From positions 5,828,001 to 5,892,000 of the forward strand of contig NZ_JARXYJ010000001.1 of assembly GCF_029894425.1 (NCBI RefSeq): DNA of 64,000 bases, written 5' to 3'. Positions 27,622 to 35,308 of this stretch are shown here, piece after piece. Position 1 is the first letter of the stretch; every line of letters starts with the position of its first letter. This stretch comes from Streptomyces sp. SAI-127. Its GTDB lineage: Bacteria; Actinomycetota; Actinomycetes; Streptomycetales; Streptomycetaceae. Below the pieces are notes generated by a model. The model had not been told where the DNA came from. It saw nothing but the letters and a program-made list of their open reading frames with translations, and made no database searches. The translations under genes were made by a program, and so were the position numbers.

Positions 27622-30600
27622 TCAGGCGGCCTGCACAGGAGCCAGCAGCGCACGGACGGCTGCCGCCTCCGGAGAACCCAACGCCTCGTAGATCCGGATG
27701 GCTTCCTCCCAGCACACCCGGGCGCGGCCCGTGTGACCGATACCGGTGAGGGCATGGCCGAGCACGGTGAGAACGTTGCCGCGCCGCCACTCTCCGCCGA
27801 TACCGCGCAGTACCGTCAGCGCCATCTCGGCGTTCGCTGCGGCCTGGGCGTAGCGACGCCCGGCGATGTCGACTTCCGCCAGGCGGAACAGGGTCATGCC
27901 CTCCCACAGTCGCTGCCTACTGTCGCGGAAGACCTCCAGCGCTTCGAGGAGCCGATCGGCCGCGGAGTCGAGCCGCCCGCTCTGCGTGAGTGCCATGCCG
28001 AGGGCGTACCGGCCGTTCGCGCCGCGCATGGAGTTGCCCGTGACGTCGTAGATCTCCATGCCCTCCTGGGCCAGGGCCACGGCACTGCGGGTGCGTTCCG
28101 TCGCGAGGTGGATCCGGGAGAGATTGCACAGCGCGCTGGCCTCGCCCGGACGGTCGCCGAGTGCGCGGAAGCGCTCCAAGGCCTGGGAGAGGTGCTTCTC
28201 GCCATCCGCGTTGCGGCCCTGGTACAAACCGATGACGCCCCGGGCGTTGTGGGCCCAGCAGACGGGCAGGAGGTCGTCGGCCTCGTGGGCGAGGCGTATC
28301 ACCCTCTCGGCCTCCTGGTCGGCCATGTCGAACCGTCCGCCGTCGAGGTGGGCGTGCGCCAGGGTCATCAGCGCCCGAGCCTCCACCTGCGGTACGTCGA
28401 TCTTCCGGGCGGCGTCCAGCAGGGCCTTCGCGGTGGCTTCGTACTCCTTGGAGTTGGCCCCGGACTCCGAGAGGTCGACCGCGGCCCACAGGAAGTCGAC
28501 GGCCCGCCGGAGGGTGTCCGGCCGGCCGGCGCACTGGCGGGCGCAGGACAGCAGGCAGTTCGCCTCGGTGTACAGCCAGTCCCGCGCCGCCCGGCGGTCC
28601 GGGAAGGTCAGCCCCGGATACTCCGTGGCGGCGAGATGATTCACCAGCCGGTCGCCGGGACGCTCGATGGCGTACACGGCCGCCGCGGTCGCCAGATAGA
28701 AGTCCAGCAACCGCGACAGCGCCGCCTCCCGCTCGCTGGGCGGCCACTCGTCGCGTTCCGCGCACGCACGCGCGTAGAGCCGTACGAGATCGTGGAACCG
28801 GTAGCGGCCGGGCGCCGCCGATTCCAGCAGGGAGGTGTCGACCAGGGCCTCCAGGAGGTCCTCGGTGTCCTCCGCGGGGAGATCCAGCACCGCGGCGGCC
28901 GCGGCCAGCGAGATGTCCGGGCCGTCGGCGAGGCCGAGCAGGCGGAAGGCGCGGGCCTGGGCGGGCTCCAGCTGGCCGTAGCCGAGTTCGAAGGTGGCCT
29001 TCACCGCGAGGTCGCCGGCCTGGAGTTCGTCGAGGCGGCGGCGTTCGTCGGCGAGCTTCGCCGCGAGGACGGAGACCGTCCAGGTGCGGCGGGCCGCCAG
29101 ACGGGAGGCGGCGATGCGGATGGCGAGCGGGAGGAACCCGCAGGCGGCGACCACGTCGAGGGCGGCCTTGCGCTCGGAGGCGACCCGTTCCTCGCCGACG
29201 ATCCTGGTGAACAGCTGGAGGGCCTCGTCGGGGGACATCACGTCCAGGTCGACCAGGTGGGCCCCGGCGAGGTCGACCATGCGGACCCGGGAGGTCACCA
29301 GGGCCGCGCAGCCTTCCGTGCCCGGCAGCAGGGGCCGTATCTGGGCCGCGTCGCGCGCGTTGTCGAGCAGGACGAGGACCCGGCGGCCGTCGAGGACCGA
29401 GCGGTACAGGGCGGACCGCTCCTGGAGGGAGTCCGGGATCGCGGAGTCGGCGGTGCCGAGGGCTCTGAGGAAGGCGCCCAGGACCGTCTCCGGCTCGGCC
29501 GCCCGGGAGCCCGCGCCCTGGAGGTCGACGTAGAGCTGCCCGTCGGGGAAGGCCGCGCGGCACTGGTGGGCCACGTGCACCGCGAGGGTGGTCTTGCCGA
29601 CGCCGCCGATGCCGGCCAGCGCGGAGACCGCCATCACACGGCCCTCGGATCCGGAGGCGAGCACCTGGCTCAGTTCGGTGACGAAGGAAGCGCGGCCGGT
29701 GAAGTCCGGGACGGTGGCCGGGAGTTGTGCGGGCCGGACGGGGGCGGCGACCGGTTCGGGCTGCGGGGAGGCGGGGGCCGCGAGGCCGGGGTCGGCCTGG
29801 AGGATGCGCTGCTGGAGTTCGCGCAGGCCGGGGCGGGGGTCGACGCCGAGTTCCTCGGCGAGCAGGCGGCGGGTGTCGGCGTAGACGGCGAGGGCCTCCG
29901 CCTGGCGGCCGGAGCGGTACAGGGCCAGCATGAGCAGCTCGCGCAGGCGTTCGCGCAGGGGGTGTTCGGCGGTGAGGGCGGTGAGTTCGGAGACCGCCTC
30001 GGCGTGGCAGCCCTGCTCGAGGTCCATGTCGAGGCGGGTTTCGAGGAGTTGCAGCCGCCACTCCTGAAGGCGCACGCGCTGTGCCTCGGCGTACGGCCCC
30101 GGCACTCCCGCGAGTACCTCGCCGTCCCACAGGGCCAGCGCCCGGGTCAGCGCGTCCCGCGCCTGGCACAGGTCCCCGGCGCTGCGGGCCTTCTCCGCCC
30201 GGGTGGCGAGTTCCTGGGCGGCGGCCAGGTCGAGCGCGTCCTCACCGAGCCCACGGATCGCGTAACCGCCGGACTCGCTGACCAGGATCCCGGCGTCGAG
30301 AATCTTCCGTAGCCGTGAGGCGTACGTGCGAACGGCCGCCAGGGCCTGGGAGGGCGGTTCCTCCCCCCACAGGGCGTCGATCAGCTCGGCGGCGGTCGCG
30401 GTACGTCCCTCACGCAGCAACAGGGCGGCGAGCAGGGCACGTTGCTGGGGCGAGCCGGTGTTCAGCACCTCGTCCCCACGCCGGGCACGCACGGGCCCGA
30501 GCACACTGAAGCGCAACGGGGCGGGCGTAGTGGCGGGGTTGGAGTGTCGCTCGGCTCCGGTGGCGGGGTTGGTGTGCTGCCCGGCTCCGGTCGCGGGGCC

Positions 30601-30909
30601 CGTGTCCTCCTCGACTCCCGTCGCGGGGCTGGTGTGGTGCTCGGCTCCGCCGGCGGGGCTGGTGTGCTGCCCGGTTCGCGCCGCGGGGTCCAATTGCTCC
30701 CCGACTCCCGCCGCGGGGCTGGTGTGTTGCCCGGCTCCCGCCACGCCGCCCGCATGTTGCACGGCTCCGCTCGCGGGGTCCGGGCCCTCCCCGACCCCCG
30801 TCGCGAGGCCCATGTGCTGCCCGGCTCCCGCCGCCGGGCCCGTGTCCTCCCCGGCCCCCGCCGAGGAGCCGGGACGCCTCTGCTCCGGCACCCGCGGTAC
30901 ACCGTCCAT
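27622..30909 (-). CDS. AfsR-type SARP regulator: OmpR-like HTH, BTAD, NB-ARC and TPR, with a decapeptide-repeat N-terminus
   Basis: 1095 residues from ATG 30909, six bases after AGGGGGA. Order: residues 18-127 are eleven degenerate decapeptides; ~128-205 a winged-helix DNA-binding domain (LRFSVLGPVRARRGDEV); ~230-370 BTAD; ~410-700 NB-ARC with P-loop GIGGVGKTT near 432 and VLVLLDNARDA; ~750-1090 TPRs. AfsR-like proteins activate secondary metabolism genes, binding direct repeats and hydrolysing ATP. No PKS/NRPS cluster is in view. Immediately downstream are the DIHAT and DNHAT peptide genes, which makes the TPR domain a candidate peptide sensor (inference). The true start could be nearer the HTH, but the repeat zone is open and preceded by a good ribosome-binding site. 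Confidence 0.9.
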   Translation of the reverse strand: MDGVPRVPEQRRPGSSAGAGEDTGPAAGAGQHMGLATGVGEGPDPASGAVQHAGGVAGAGQHTSPAAGVGEQLDPAARTGQHTSPAGGAEHHTSPATGVEEDTGPATGAGQHTNPATGAERHSNPATTPAPLRFSVLGPVRARRGDEVLNTGSPQQRALLAALLLREGRTATAAELIDALWGEEPPSQALAAVRTYASRLRKILDAGILVSESGGYAIRGLGEDALDLAAAQELATRAEKARSAGDLCQARDALTRALALWDGEVLAGVPGPYAEAQRVRLQEWRLQLLETRLDMDLEQGCHAEAVSELTALTAEHPLRERLRELLMLALYRSGRQAEALAVYADTRRLLAEELGVDPRPGLRELQQRILQADPGLAAPASPQPEPVAAPVRPAQLPATVPDFTGRASFVTELSQVLASGSEGRVMAVSALAGIGGVGKTTLAVHVAHQCRAAFPDGQLYVDLQGAGSRAAEPETVLGAFLRALGTADSAIPDSLQERSALYRSVLDGRRVLVLLDNARDAAQIRPLLPGTEGCAALVTSRVRMVDLAGAHLVDLDVMSPDEALQLFTRIVGEERVASERKAALDVVAACGFLPLAIRIAASRLAARRTWTVSVLAAKLADERRRLDELQAGDLAVKATFELGYGQLEPAQARAFRLLGLADGPDISLAAAAAVLDLPAEDTEDLLEALVDTSLLESAAPGRYRFHDLVRLYARACAERDEWPPSEREAALSRLLDFYLATAAAVYAIERPGDRLVNHLAATEYPGLTFPDRRAARDWLYTEANCLLSCARQCAGRPDTLRRAVDFLWAAVDLSESGANSKEYEATAKALLDAARKIDVPQVEARALMTLAHAHLDGGRFDMADQEAERVIRLAHEADDLLPVCWAHNARGVIGLYQGRNADGEKHLSQALERFRALGDRPGEASALCNLSRIHLATERTRSAVALAQEGMEIYDVTGNSMRGANGRYALGMALTQSGRLDSAADRLLEALEVFRDSRQRLWEGMTLFRLAEVDIAGRRYAQAAANAEMALTVLRGIGGEWRRGNVLTVLGHALTGIGHTGRARVCWEEAIRIYEALGSPEAAAVRALLAPVQAA
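30529..30858. repeat. 11 x 30-bp degenerate in-frame repeat at the SARP 5' end
   Basis: Eleven consecutive 10-codon units with consensus G-A/V-G-Q-H-T-S-P-A-A/T. The reading frame is kept across all copies despite divergence at DNA level, which argues that the extension is translated and under some constraint. Confidence 0.8.
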
Positions 30910-31079
30910 CGCCGTCCCCCTAGGGCCTGTTTACAACCCCGTCAGTTTGCCTTGTCCATGGCGGATGCGTCAGCTGTGGAGAGGCTGATCACAGATGGGC
31001 GCGCGGTAAGTCACAAGGTCCTCACCCTCTCTCCGCACACTTCCGCACAGGAACCGTCGTCATCGGCCGCCCCCCACCC

Positions 31080-31098
31080 AGCTGACGGACCGTCAGAT
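31080..31098. promoter_or_regulatory. palindromic operator, copy 5
   Basis: AGCTGACG-GAC-CGTCAGAT, ending 19 bases before the amidohydrolase ATG. It shares the close-to-start placement of copy 1 and would control the amidohydrolase-LLM-SDR operon. Confidence 0.72.
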
Positions 31099-31117
31099 CG
31101 GCGCTACCGTGAGCGCC

Positions 31118-32350
31118 ATGGAGACCACGACGGCACTTCCGAAGATCATCTCCGTCGACGACCACACGGTGGAGCCCTCCGACGTCTGGCAGAACCGGCT
31201 CCCGAAGAAGTACCTCGACACCGGCCCTCGCGTAGTCCGCGCCCCGCTCAAGGAGATCAGCTTCCTGGGCGGCCGCTTCAAGCCCGTGATGGGCGCCCCC
31301 GGGGACGACGGACCCCTGGGCGACTGGTGGCTGTACGAGGGACTCCAGCGCCCCCTCACCCGCCTCGACACCGCGGTCGGCTACAGCAGGGACGAGATCA
31401 AGCTGGAGGTCATCACCTACGAGCAGATGCGCCCGGGGTCGTACGACGTTCCCGCCCGCCTCGCCGACATGGACGTCAACCACGTCCAGTCGGCCGTCTG
31501 CTTCCCGACCTTCCCGCGCTTCTGCGGCCAGACCTTCACCGAGGCCAAGGACCACGAACTGGGCCTGCTCTGCGTCCAGGCCTACAACGACTGGATGGTG
31601 GAGGAGTGGTGCGGCCCCGACGCGCAGGGCCGGCTCATTCCGCTCACCCTCATCCCGCTGTGGGACGCCGAACTGGCGGCGGCGGAGGTTCGCCGCAACG
31701 CCGCCCGGGGCGTCCGCGCCGTCGCCTTCTCCGAGATACCCCCGCACCTGGGCCTGCCCTCCGTCCACTCCGACGACTGGGACCCCTTCCTCGCCGCCTG
31801 CGACGAGACCGGCACGGTCATCTCGATGCACATCGGCTCCAGCAGCCGTATGCCCTCCACCTCCGCCGACGCCCCGCCCGCCGTCGGCTCCACCATCACC
31901 TTCGCCAACTGCTGCTTCTCGATGGTCGACTGGCTGATGAGCGGCAAGTTCGAGCGCTTCCCGAACCTCAAGGTCATGTACGCGGAAGGCCAGATCGGCT
32001 GGATCCCCTACATCCTGGAGCGCGCCGACGTGGTCTGGGAGGAGAACCGCGGCTGGGGCGGCGTCGCCGACAAGGTCCACCGCCCGCCGTCCGAGCTCTT
32101 CACCGAGCACGTCTACGGCTGCTTCTTCGACGATGCCTTCGGGCTGCGCAACCTCGACTCCATCGGCGTCGCCAACGTCCTCTACGAGACCGACTACCCC
32201 CACTCCGACTCCACCTGGCCCAAGTCCCGCGAGGTCGGGGAGGCCCAGATGGGGCACCTGGACGCCGACGTGGTGGAGCGGATCGTCCGCGGCAACGCCA
32301 TCGACCTGCTCGGCCTCACCCCGGACGGCCTCTGGGACGGTCCGAAGTGA
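31118..32350 (+). CDS. amidohydrolase-2 family metal-dependent hydrolase (TIM barrel)
   Basis: 410 residues from ATG 31118; an in-frame GTG at 31109 is the alternative and neither has a good Shine-Dalgarno site. The N-terminal metal-ligand region reads IISVDDHTVEPSDVW. Further landmarks are MHIGSSSRMPS in the middle and NVLYETDYPHSDSTWPKS near the end, supplying the conserved acidic residue. This is the ACMSD-like amidohydrolase-2 family, whose members decarboxylate or hydrolyse ring-derived acids. The gene starts an operon: the LLM oxidoreductase start overlaps its stop (TGATG), and an SDR follows. The reaction on this pathway's substrate is unknown. Confidence 0.87.
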   Translation: METTTALPKIISVDDHTVEPSDVWQNRLPKKYLDTGPRVVRAPLKEISFLGGRFKPVMGAPGDDGPLGDWWLYEGLQRPLTRLDTAVGYSRDEIKLEVITYEQMRPGSYDVPARLADMDVNHVQSAVCFPTFPRFCGQTFTEAKDHELGLLCVQAYNDWMVEEWCGPDAQGRLIPLTLIPLWDAELAAAEVRRNAARGVRAVAFSEIPPHLGLPSVHSDDWDPFLAACDETGTVISMHIGSSSRMPSTSADAPPAVGSTITFANCCFSMVDWLMSGKFERFPNLKVMYAEGQIGWIPYILERADVVWEENRGWGGVADKVHRPPSELFTEHVYGCFFDDAFGLRNLDSIGVANVLYETDYPHSDSTWPKSREVGEAQMGHLDADVVERIVRGNAIDLLGLTPDGLWDGPK

Positions 32351-33264
32351 TGGAGTACGGCATCCAGCTCCCCGTCCAGTCCCAGAGCACGATCTACGCC
32401 GAGCCCTGGGAGGCCGGCGCCGGGCCCGAAGACCTCGCCGAGGTGGCCGGGGCCGCCGACCGCGCCGGGTTCGCGTACATAGCGGCCTGCGACCACGTGG
32501 CCGTCCCACGGCGCCTCGCCTCCGCGATGAGCACGGTCTGGTACGACCCGGTCGCCACCCTCGCCTTCCTGGCGGGCGTGACCGAACGGGTGCGGCTGCT
32601 GAGTCATGTGGCGGTGGTCGGGCTGCGGCACCCCCTGCTCACCGCCAAGCAGTACGCCACCCTCGACCATCTGAGCGGCGGCCGGCTGATCCTCGGCGTC
32701 GGCGCGGGACATGTGCAGGAGGAGTTCGAGGCGCTCGGGGTCGACTTCGCGGGTCGCGGTGCCGTCCTGGACGAGTCGATCGACGCCCTGCGCAAGGCCC
32801 TGGGGCCCGAGGAGTTCCCCGAACACCACGGCAAGTTCTACGACTTCGAGGGTCTCGGTCAGCGTCCCCGGCCCGCGCAGTCCCGCGTACCGGTGTGGGT
32901 CGGCGGGTCCTCCCCGGCCGCTGTACGCCGTGCCGCGCTCAAGGGCGACGGGTGGCTGCCCCAGGGAGACCCCCGGGACCGGCTGCCCGCGCAGATCGAC
33001 CGGATACGGCGGCTGCGGGCGGAGGCGGGCCTCGACGGGCCGTTCAGCGTCGGAGCCATCGCCGAGCCGCTCTACGTCGGCACGCCCACCTGGGACGTCG
33101 GCCGCCGGACGCTCAGCGGCGCGCCCGACGAACTCGCCGAGTCCCTGCGTGCCTACCGCGCGATGGGCGTGGACCAGATCCAGGTGCGCTTCCGCAGCCG
33201 CGACCGAGCCGAACTCATCGACCAGATCTCGGCGTTCGGCGCCGACACCGCCCCCCACCTCTGA
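32350..33264 (+). CDS. LLM-class F420-dependent oxidoreductase
   Basis: 304 residues, bacterial luciferase-like TIM barrel. Typical features are MEYGIQLP at the start, WYDPVATLAFLAGVTERV, QYATLDHLSGGRLILGVGAG, and VPVWVGGSSPAAVRRAA. This subgroup generally uses F420 as hydride carrier, reducing or oxidising C=C or C-O groups. The ATG overlaps the amidohydrolase stop by one base, and the SDR follows 11 bp downstream, so all three should be co-translated under operator copy 5. The substrate is unknown. Confidence 0.9.
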   Translation: MEYGIQLPVQSQSTIYAEPWEAGAGPEDLAEVAGAADRAGFAYIAACDHVAVPRRLASAMSTVWYDPVATLAFLAGVTERVRLLSHVAVVGLRHPLLTAKQYATLDHLSGGRLILGVGAGHVQEEFEALGVDFAGRGAVLDESIDALRKALGPEEFPEHHGKFYDFEGLGQRPRPAQSRVPVWVGGSSPAAVRRAALKGDGWLPQGDPRDRLPAQIDRIRRLRAEAGLDGPFSVGAIAEPLYVGTPTWDVGRRTLSGAPDELAESLRAYRAMGVDQIQVRFRSRDRAELIDQISAFGADTAPHL

Positions 33265-33275
33265 GGAGTCACCGC

Positions 33276-34046
33276 ATGGGCAAGCTGGACGGACGTGTCG
33301 TCCTCGTCACCGGCGCGGCGCGCGGGCAGGGCGAGCAGGAGGCCCGGCTGTTCCGGGAGGAGGGCGCCGAGGTCGTCGTAGGCGATGTGCTGGACGAGCA
33401 GGGGAAGGCGCTCGCCGAGGAGATCGGGGCGCTGTACGTCCACCTGGACGTGAGTCAGGAGTCCGACTGGCGGCGGGCGGCACAGGCCGTCGTCGAGGAG
33501 TACGGCCGGGTCGACGGGCTCGTCAACAACGCCGGCATCCTGCGCTTCAACTCCCTTCTCGACACCCCCCTCGACGAGTTCATGCAGATCGTGAACGTCA
33601 ACCAGGTCGGCTGCTTCCTCGGCATCAGGACCGTGGCGCCGGTCCTGTCCGACGGCGGCACGATCGTCAACACCGCCTCCTACACCGGGGTGACCGGGAT
33701 GGCGGGGGTGGGCGCCTACGCGGCCTCCAAGCACGCGATCCTCGGGCTCACCCGGGTAGCCGCGCTGGAGCTGGCACCGCGCGGTATCCGGGTCAACGCC
33801 ATGTGCCCGGGTGCCGTCGACACCGCCATGTCCAACCCGGCCGTCCTGGACCCGTCGGCGGACGGCGAGGAGGCATCCCGGGGGCTCGACCGGTTCTACC
33901 GCAAGGTCGTCCCGCTGGGCCGGATCGGGCGGCCGGAGGAGGTGGCGGCGCTCGCGCTCTTCCTGACCTCCGCCGACTCCTCGTACATCACCGGCCAGCC
34001 GTTCGTGATCGACGGCGGGTGGCTCGCCGGGGTCTCCGTCATCTGA
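33276..34046 (+). CDS. short-chain dehydrogenase/reductase (hydroxysteroid dehydrogenase-like)
   Basis: 256 residues with the complete classical SDR set: TGAARGQG for NAD(P), LVNNAG, Ser in NTASYTG, and YAASK with Tyr near 148 and Lys near 152. The C-terminal SSYITGQPFVIDGGWLAG is also typical. By eye it resembles 3-alpha/20-beta-hydroxysteroid dehydrogenase of Streptomyces. A GAGGAG box precedes the ATG. It is the last gene of the operator-5 operon; two further operators follow immediately. It oxidises a secondary alcohol or reduces a ketone, probably on a CoA-linked or ring intermediate. Confidence 0.9.
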   Translation: MGKLDGRVVLVTGAARGQGEQEARLFREEGAEVVVGDVLDEQGKALAEEIGALYVHLDVSQESDWRRAAQAVVEEYGRVDGLVNNAGILRFNSLLDTPLDEFMQIVNVNQVGCFLGIRTVAPVLSDGGTIVNTASYTGVTGMAGVGAYAASKHAILGLTRVAALELAPRGIRVNAMCPGAVDTAMSNPAVLDPSADGEEASRGLDRFYRKVVPLGRIGRPEEVAALALFLTSADSSYITGQPFVIDGGWLAGVSVI

Positions 34047-34052
34047 CGGAAC

Positions 34053-34071
34053 ATCTGACTGGCCGTCAGCT
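34053..34071. promoter_or_regulatory. palindromic operator, copy 6
   Basis: ATCTGACT-GGC-CGTCAGCT, seven bases past the SDR stop. Its centre is 65 bp from that of copy 7, so both probably act on the promoter of the LLM-amidohydrolase-aldehyde dehydrogenase operon. Confidence 0.68.
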
Positions 34072-34117
34072 ATTGACGGTGTATGCGCCCGGTGCCACAG
34101 TCGGCGGCAGATCAGGA

Positions 34118-34136
34118 ATCTGACGATGCGTCAGAA
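34118..34136. promoter_or_regulatory. palindromic operator, copy 7
   Basis: ATCTGACG-ATG-CGTCAGAA, one mismatch at the outer base. It lies 39 bases before the TTG start of the LLM oxidoreductase. Confidence 0.72.
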
Positions 34137-34175
34137 ACAGGAGTGTCAGAGACAGACTGGGGACGGTGAACCTCC

Positions 34176-35294
34176 TTGGAATTCGGGCTCTTTGTACAGG
34201 GATACGTGGGCAAGCGTGCCGAGACCGACCCGCTGGCCGAGCACAAGGCGCTGATGGAGGAGACCGAGTACGTCATCCAGGCGGACCGGTCCGGCTTCAA
34301 GTACGCCTGGGCGTCCGAGCACCACTTCCTGGAGGAGTACTCGCACCTCTCCGCCAACGACGTGTTCCTCGGGTACCTCGCGCACGCGACCGAGCGGATC
34401 CATCTCGGCTCCGGGATCTTCAACCCGCTCGCCCAGGTCAACCACCCCGTGAAGGTCGCCGAGAAGGTGGCCATGCTCGACCATCTCACCGAGAACCGCT
34501 TCGAGTTCGGCAGCGGGCGCGGGGCGGGATCGCACGAGATCCTCGGGTTCATACCGGACGTGACCGACATGAACTACACCAAGGAGATCTGGGAGGAGAC
34601 CATCGCGGAGTTCCCCAAGATGTGGCTCCAGGACGAGTACACCGGCTTCCAGGGCAAGCACTGGCAGCTGCCGCCGCGCAAGGTGCTGCCGAAGCCGTAC
34701 GGGAAGTCGCACCCCGCGATGTGGTACGCGGCCGGGTCGCCGCCGTCGTACGCCATGGCCGCGCGCAAGGGCCTCGGGGTGCTGGGCTTCAGCGTGCAGA
34801 AGGTCTCCGACATGGAGTGGGTCCTCGAGCAGTACAAGACGGCGGTGGTCGACGCCGAGCCGATCGGGGACTTCGTCAACGACAACGTGATGGTGACGAC
34901 GACGGCCATCTGCGCGCCGACGCACGCCGAGGCGATCGAGATCGCCGTGAACGGCGGGCTGCACTATCTGCCGTCCCTGGTGTTCCGGTACCACGACACC
35001 TTCCCGCGGCCCGAGGGGTTCCCGGTGTGGCCGGAGACGCTGCCCGAGTACACCGCGGAGTTCGTCGAGGTGCTCATCGAGGAGGAGCTGCTGATCTGCG
35101 GGGATCCCGACGAGGTGGCCCGGCAGTGCAAGCGGTGGGAGCAGGCCGGGGCGGACCAGCTGAGCTTCGGGCTGCCGGTGGGGGTGCCGAAGGAGGAGAC
35201 GCTGCAGACGATCCGGCTCATCGGGGAGCACGTGATTCCGAAGATCGACACGGATCCGGTGCACCGGACGACCCGATTCCGCGAATCCGCATAA
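34176..35294 (+). CDS. LLM-class flavin-dependent oxidoreductase (luciferase-like monooxygenase)
   Basis: 372 residues. The only possible in-frame start after the upstream stop (34167-34169) is TTG 34176, giving the family N-terminus (M)EFGLFVQGYVGKRAE. The luciferase-like barrel is evident: YAWASEHHFLEEYS, VKVAEKVAMLDHLTENRFEFG, and GRGAGSHEILGF. The length and the EHHF motif place it nearer flavin-dependent monooxygenases of the alkanal/limonene type than the short F420 LLM upstream. It is the first gene of an operon with the deacylase-like amidohydrolase and the aldehyde dehydrogenase, controlled by operators 6 and 7. Confidence 0.88.
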   Translation: MEFGLFVQGYVGKRAETDPLAEHKALMEETEYVIQADRSGFKYAWASEHHFLEEYSHLSANDVFLGYLAHATERIHLGSGIFNPLAQVNHPVKVAEKVAMLDHLTENRFEFGSGRGAGSHEILGFIPDVTDMNYTKEIWEETIAEFPKMWLQDEYTGFQGKHWQLPPRKVLPKPYGKSHPAMWYAAGSPPSYAMAARKGLGVLGFSVQKVSDMEWVLEQYKTAVVDAEPIGDFVNDNVMVTTTAICAPTHAEAIEIAVNGGLHYLPSLVFRYHDTFPRPEGFPVWPETLPEYTAEFVEVLIEEELLICGDPDEVARQCKRWEQAGADQLSFGLPVGVPKEETLQTIRLIGEHVIPKIDTDPVHRTTRFRESA

Positions 35295-35308
35295 GGGGGC
35301 TCGGTTCC

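Noticed and set aside
30529..30858. 30-bp periodic repeats at the SARP 5' end as CRISPR or origin iterons
   Set aside because: They are in frame over 11 units, degenerate in DNA but conserved as decapeptides, with no spacers and no replication gene nearby.
27622..30909. Biosynthetic gene cluster implied by the SARP regulator
   Set aside because: No PKS, NRPS, terpene or RiPP-modifying enzyme occurs in the window, and the neighbours are catabolic genes or tiny peptides.
30955..30985. Another TGACG-type operator half-site upstream of the amidohydrolase operon
   Set aside because: CGTCAGCT is present at about 30970 but the facing half (CATGGCGG) does not match. A single half-site is expected by chance.
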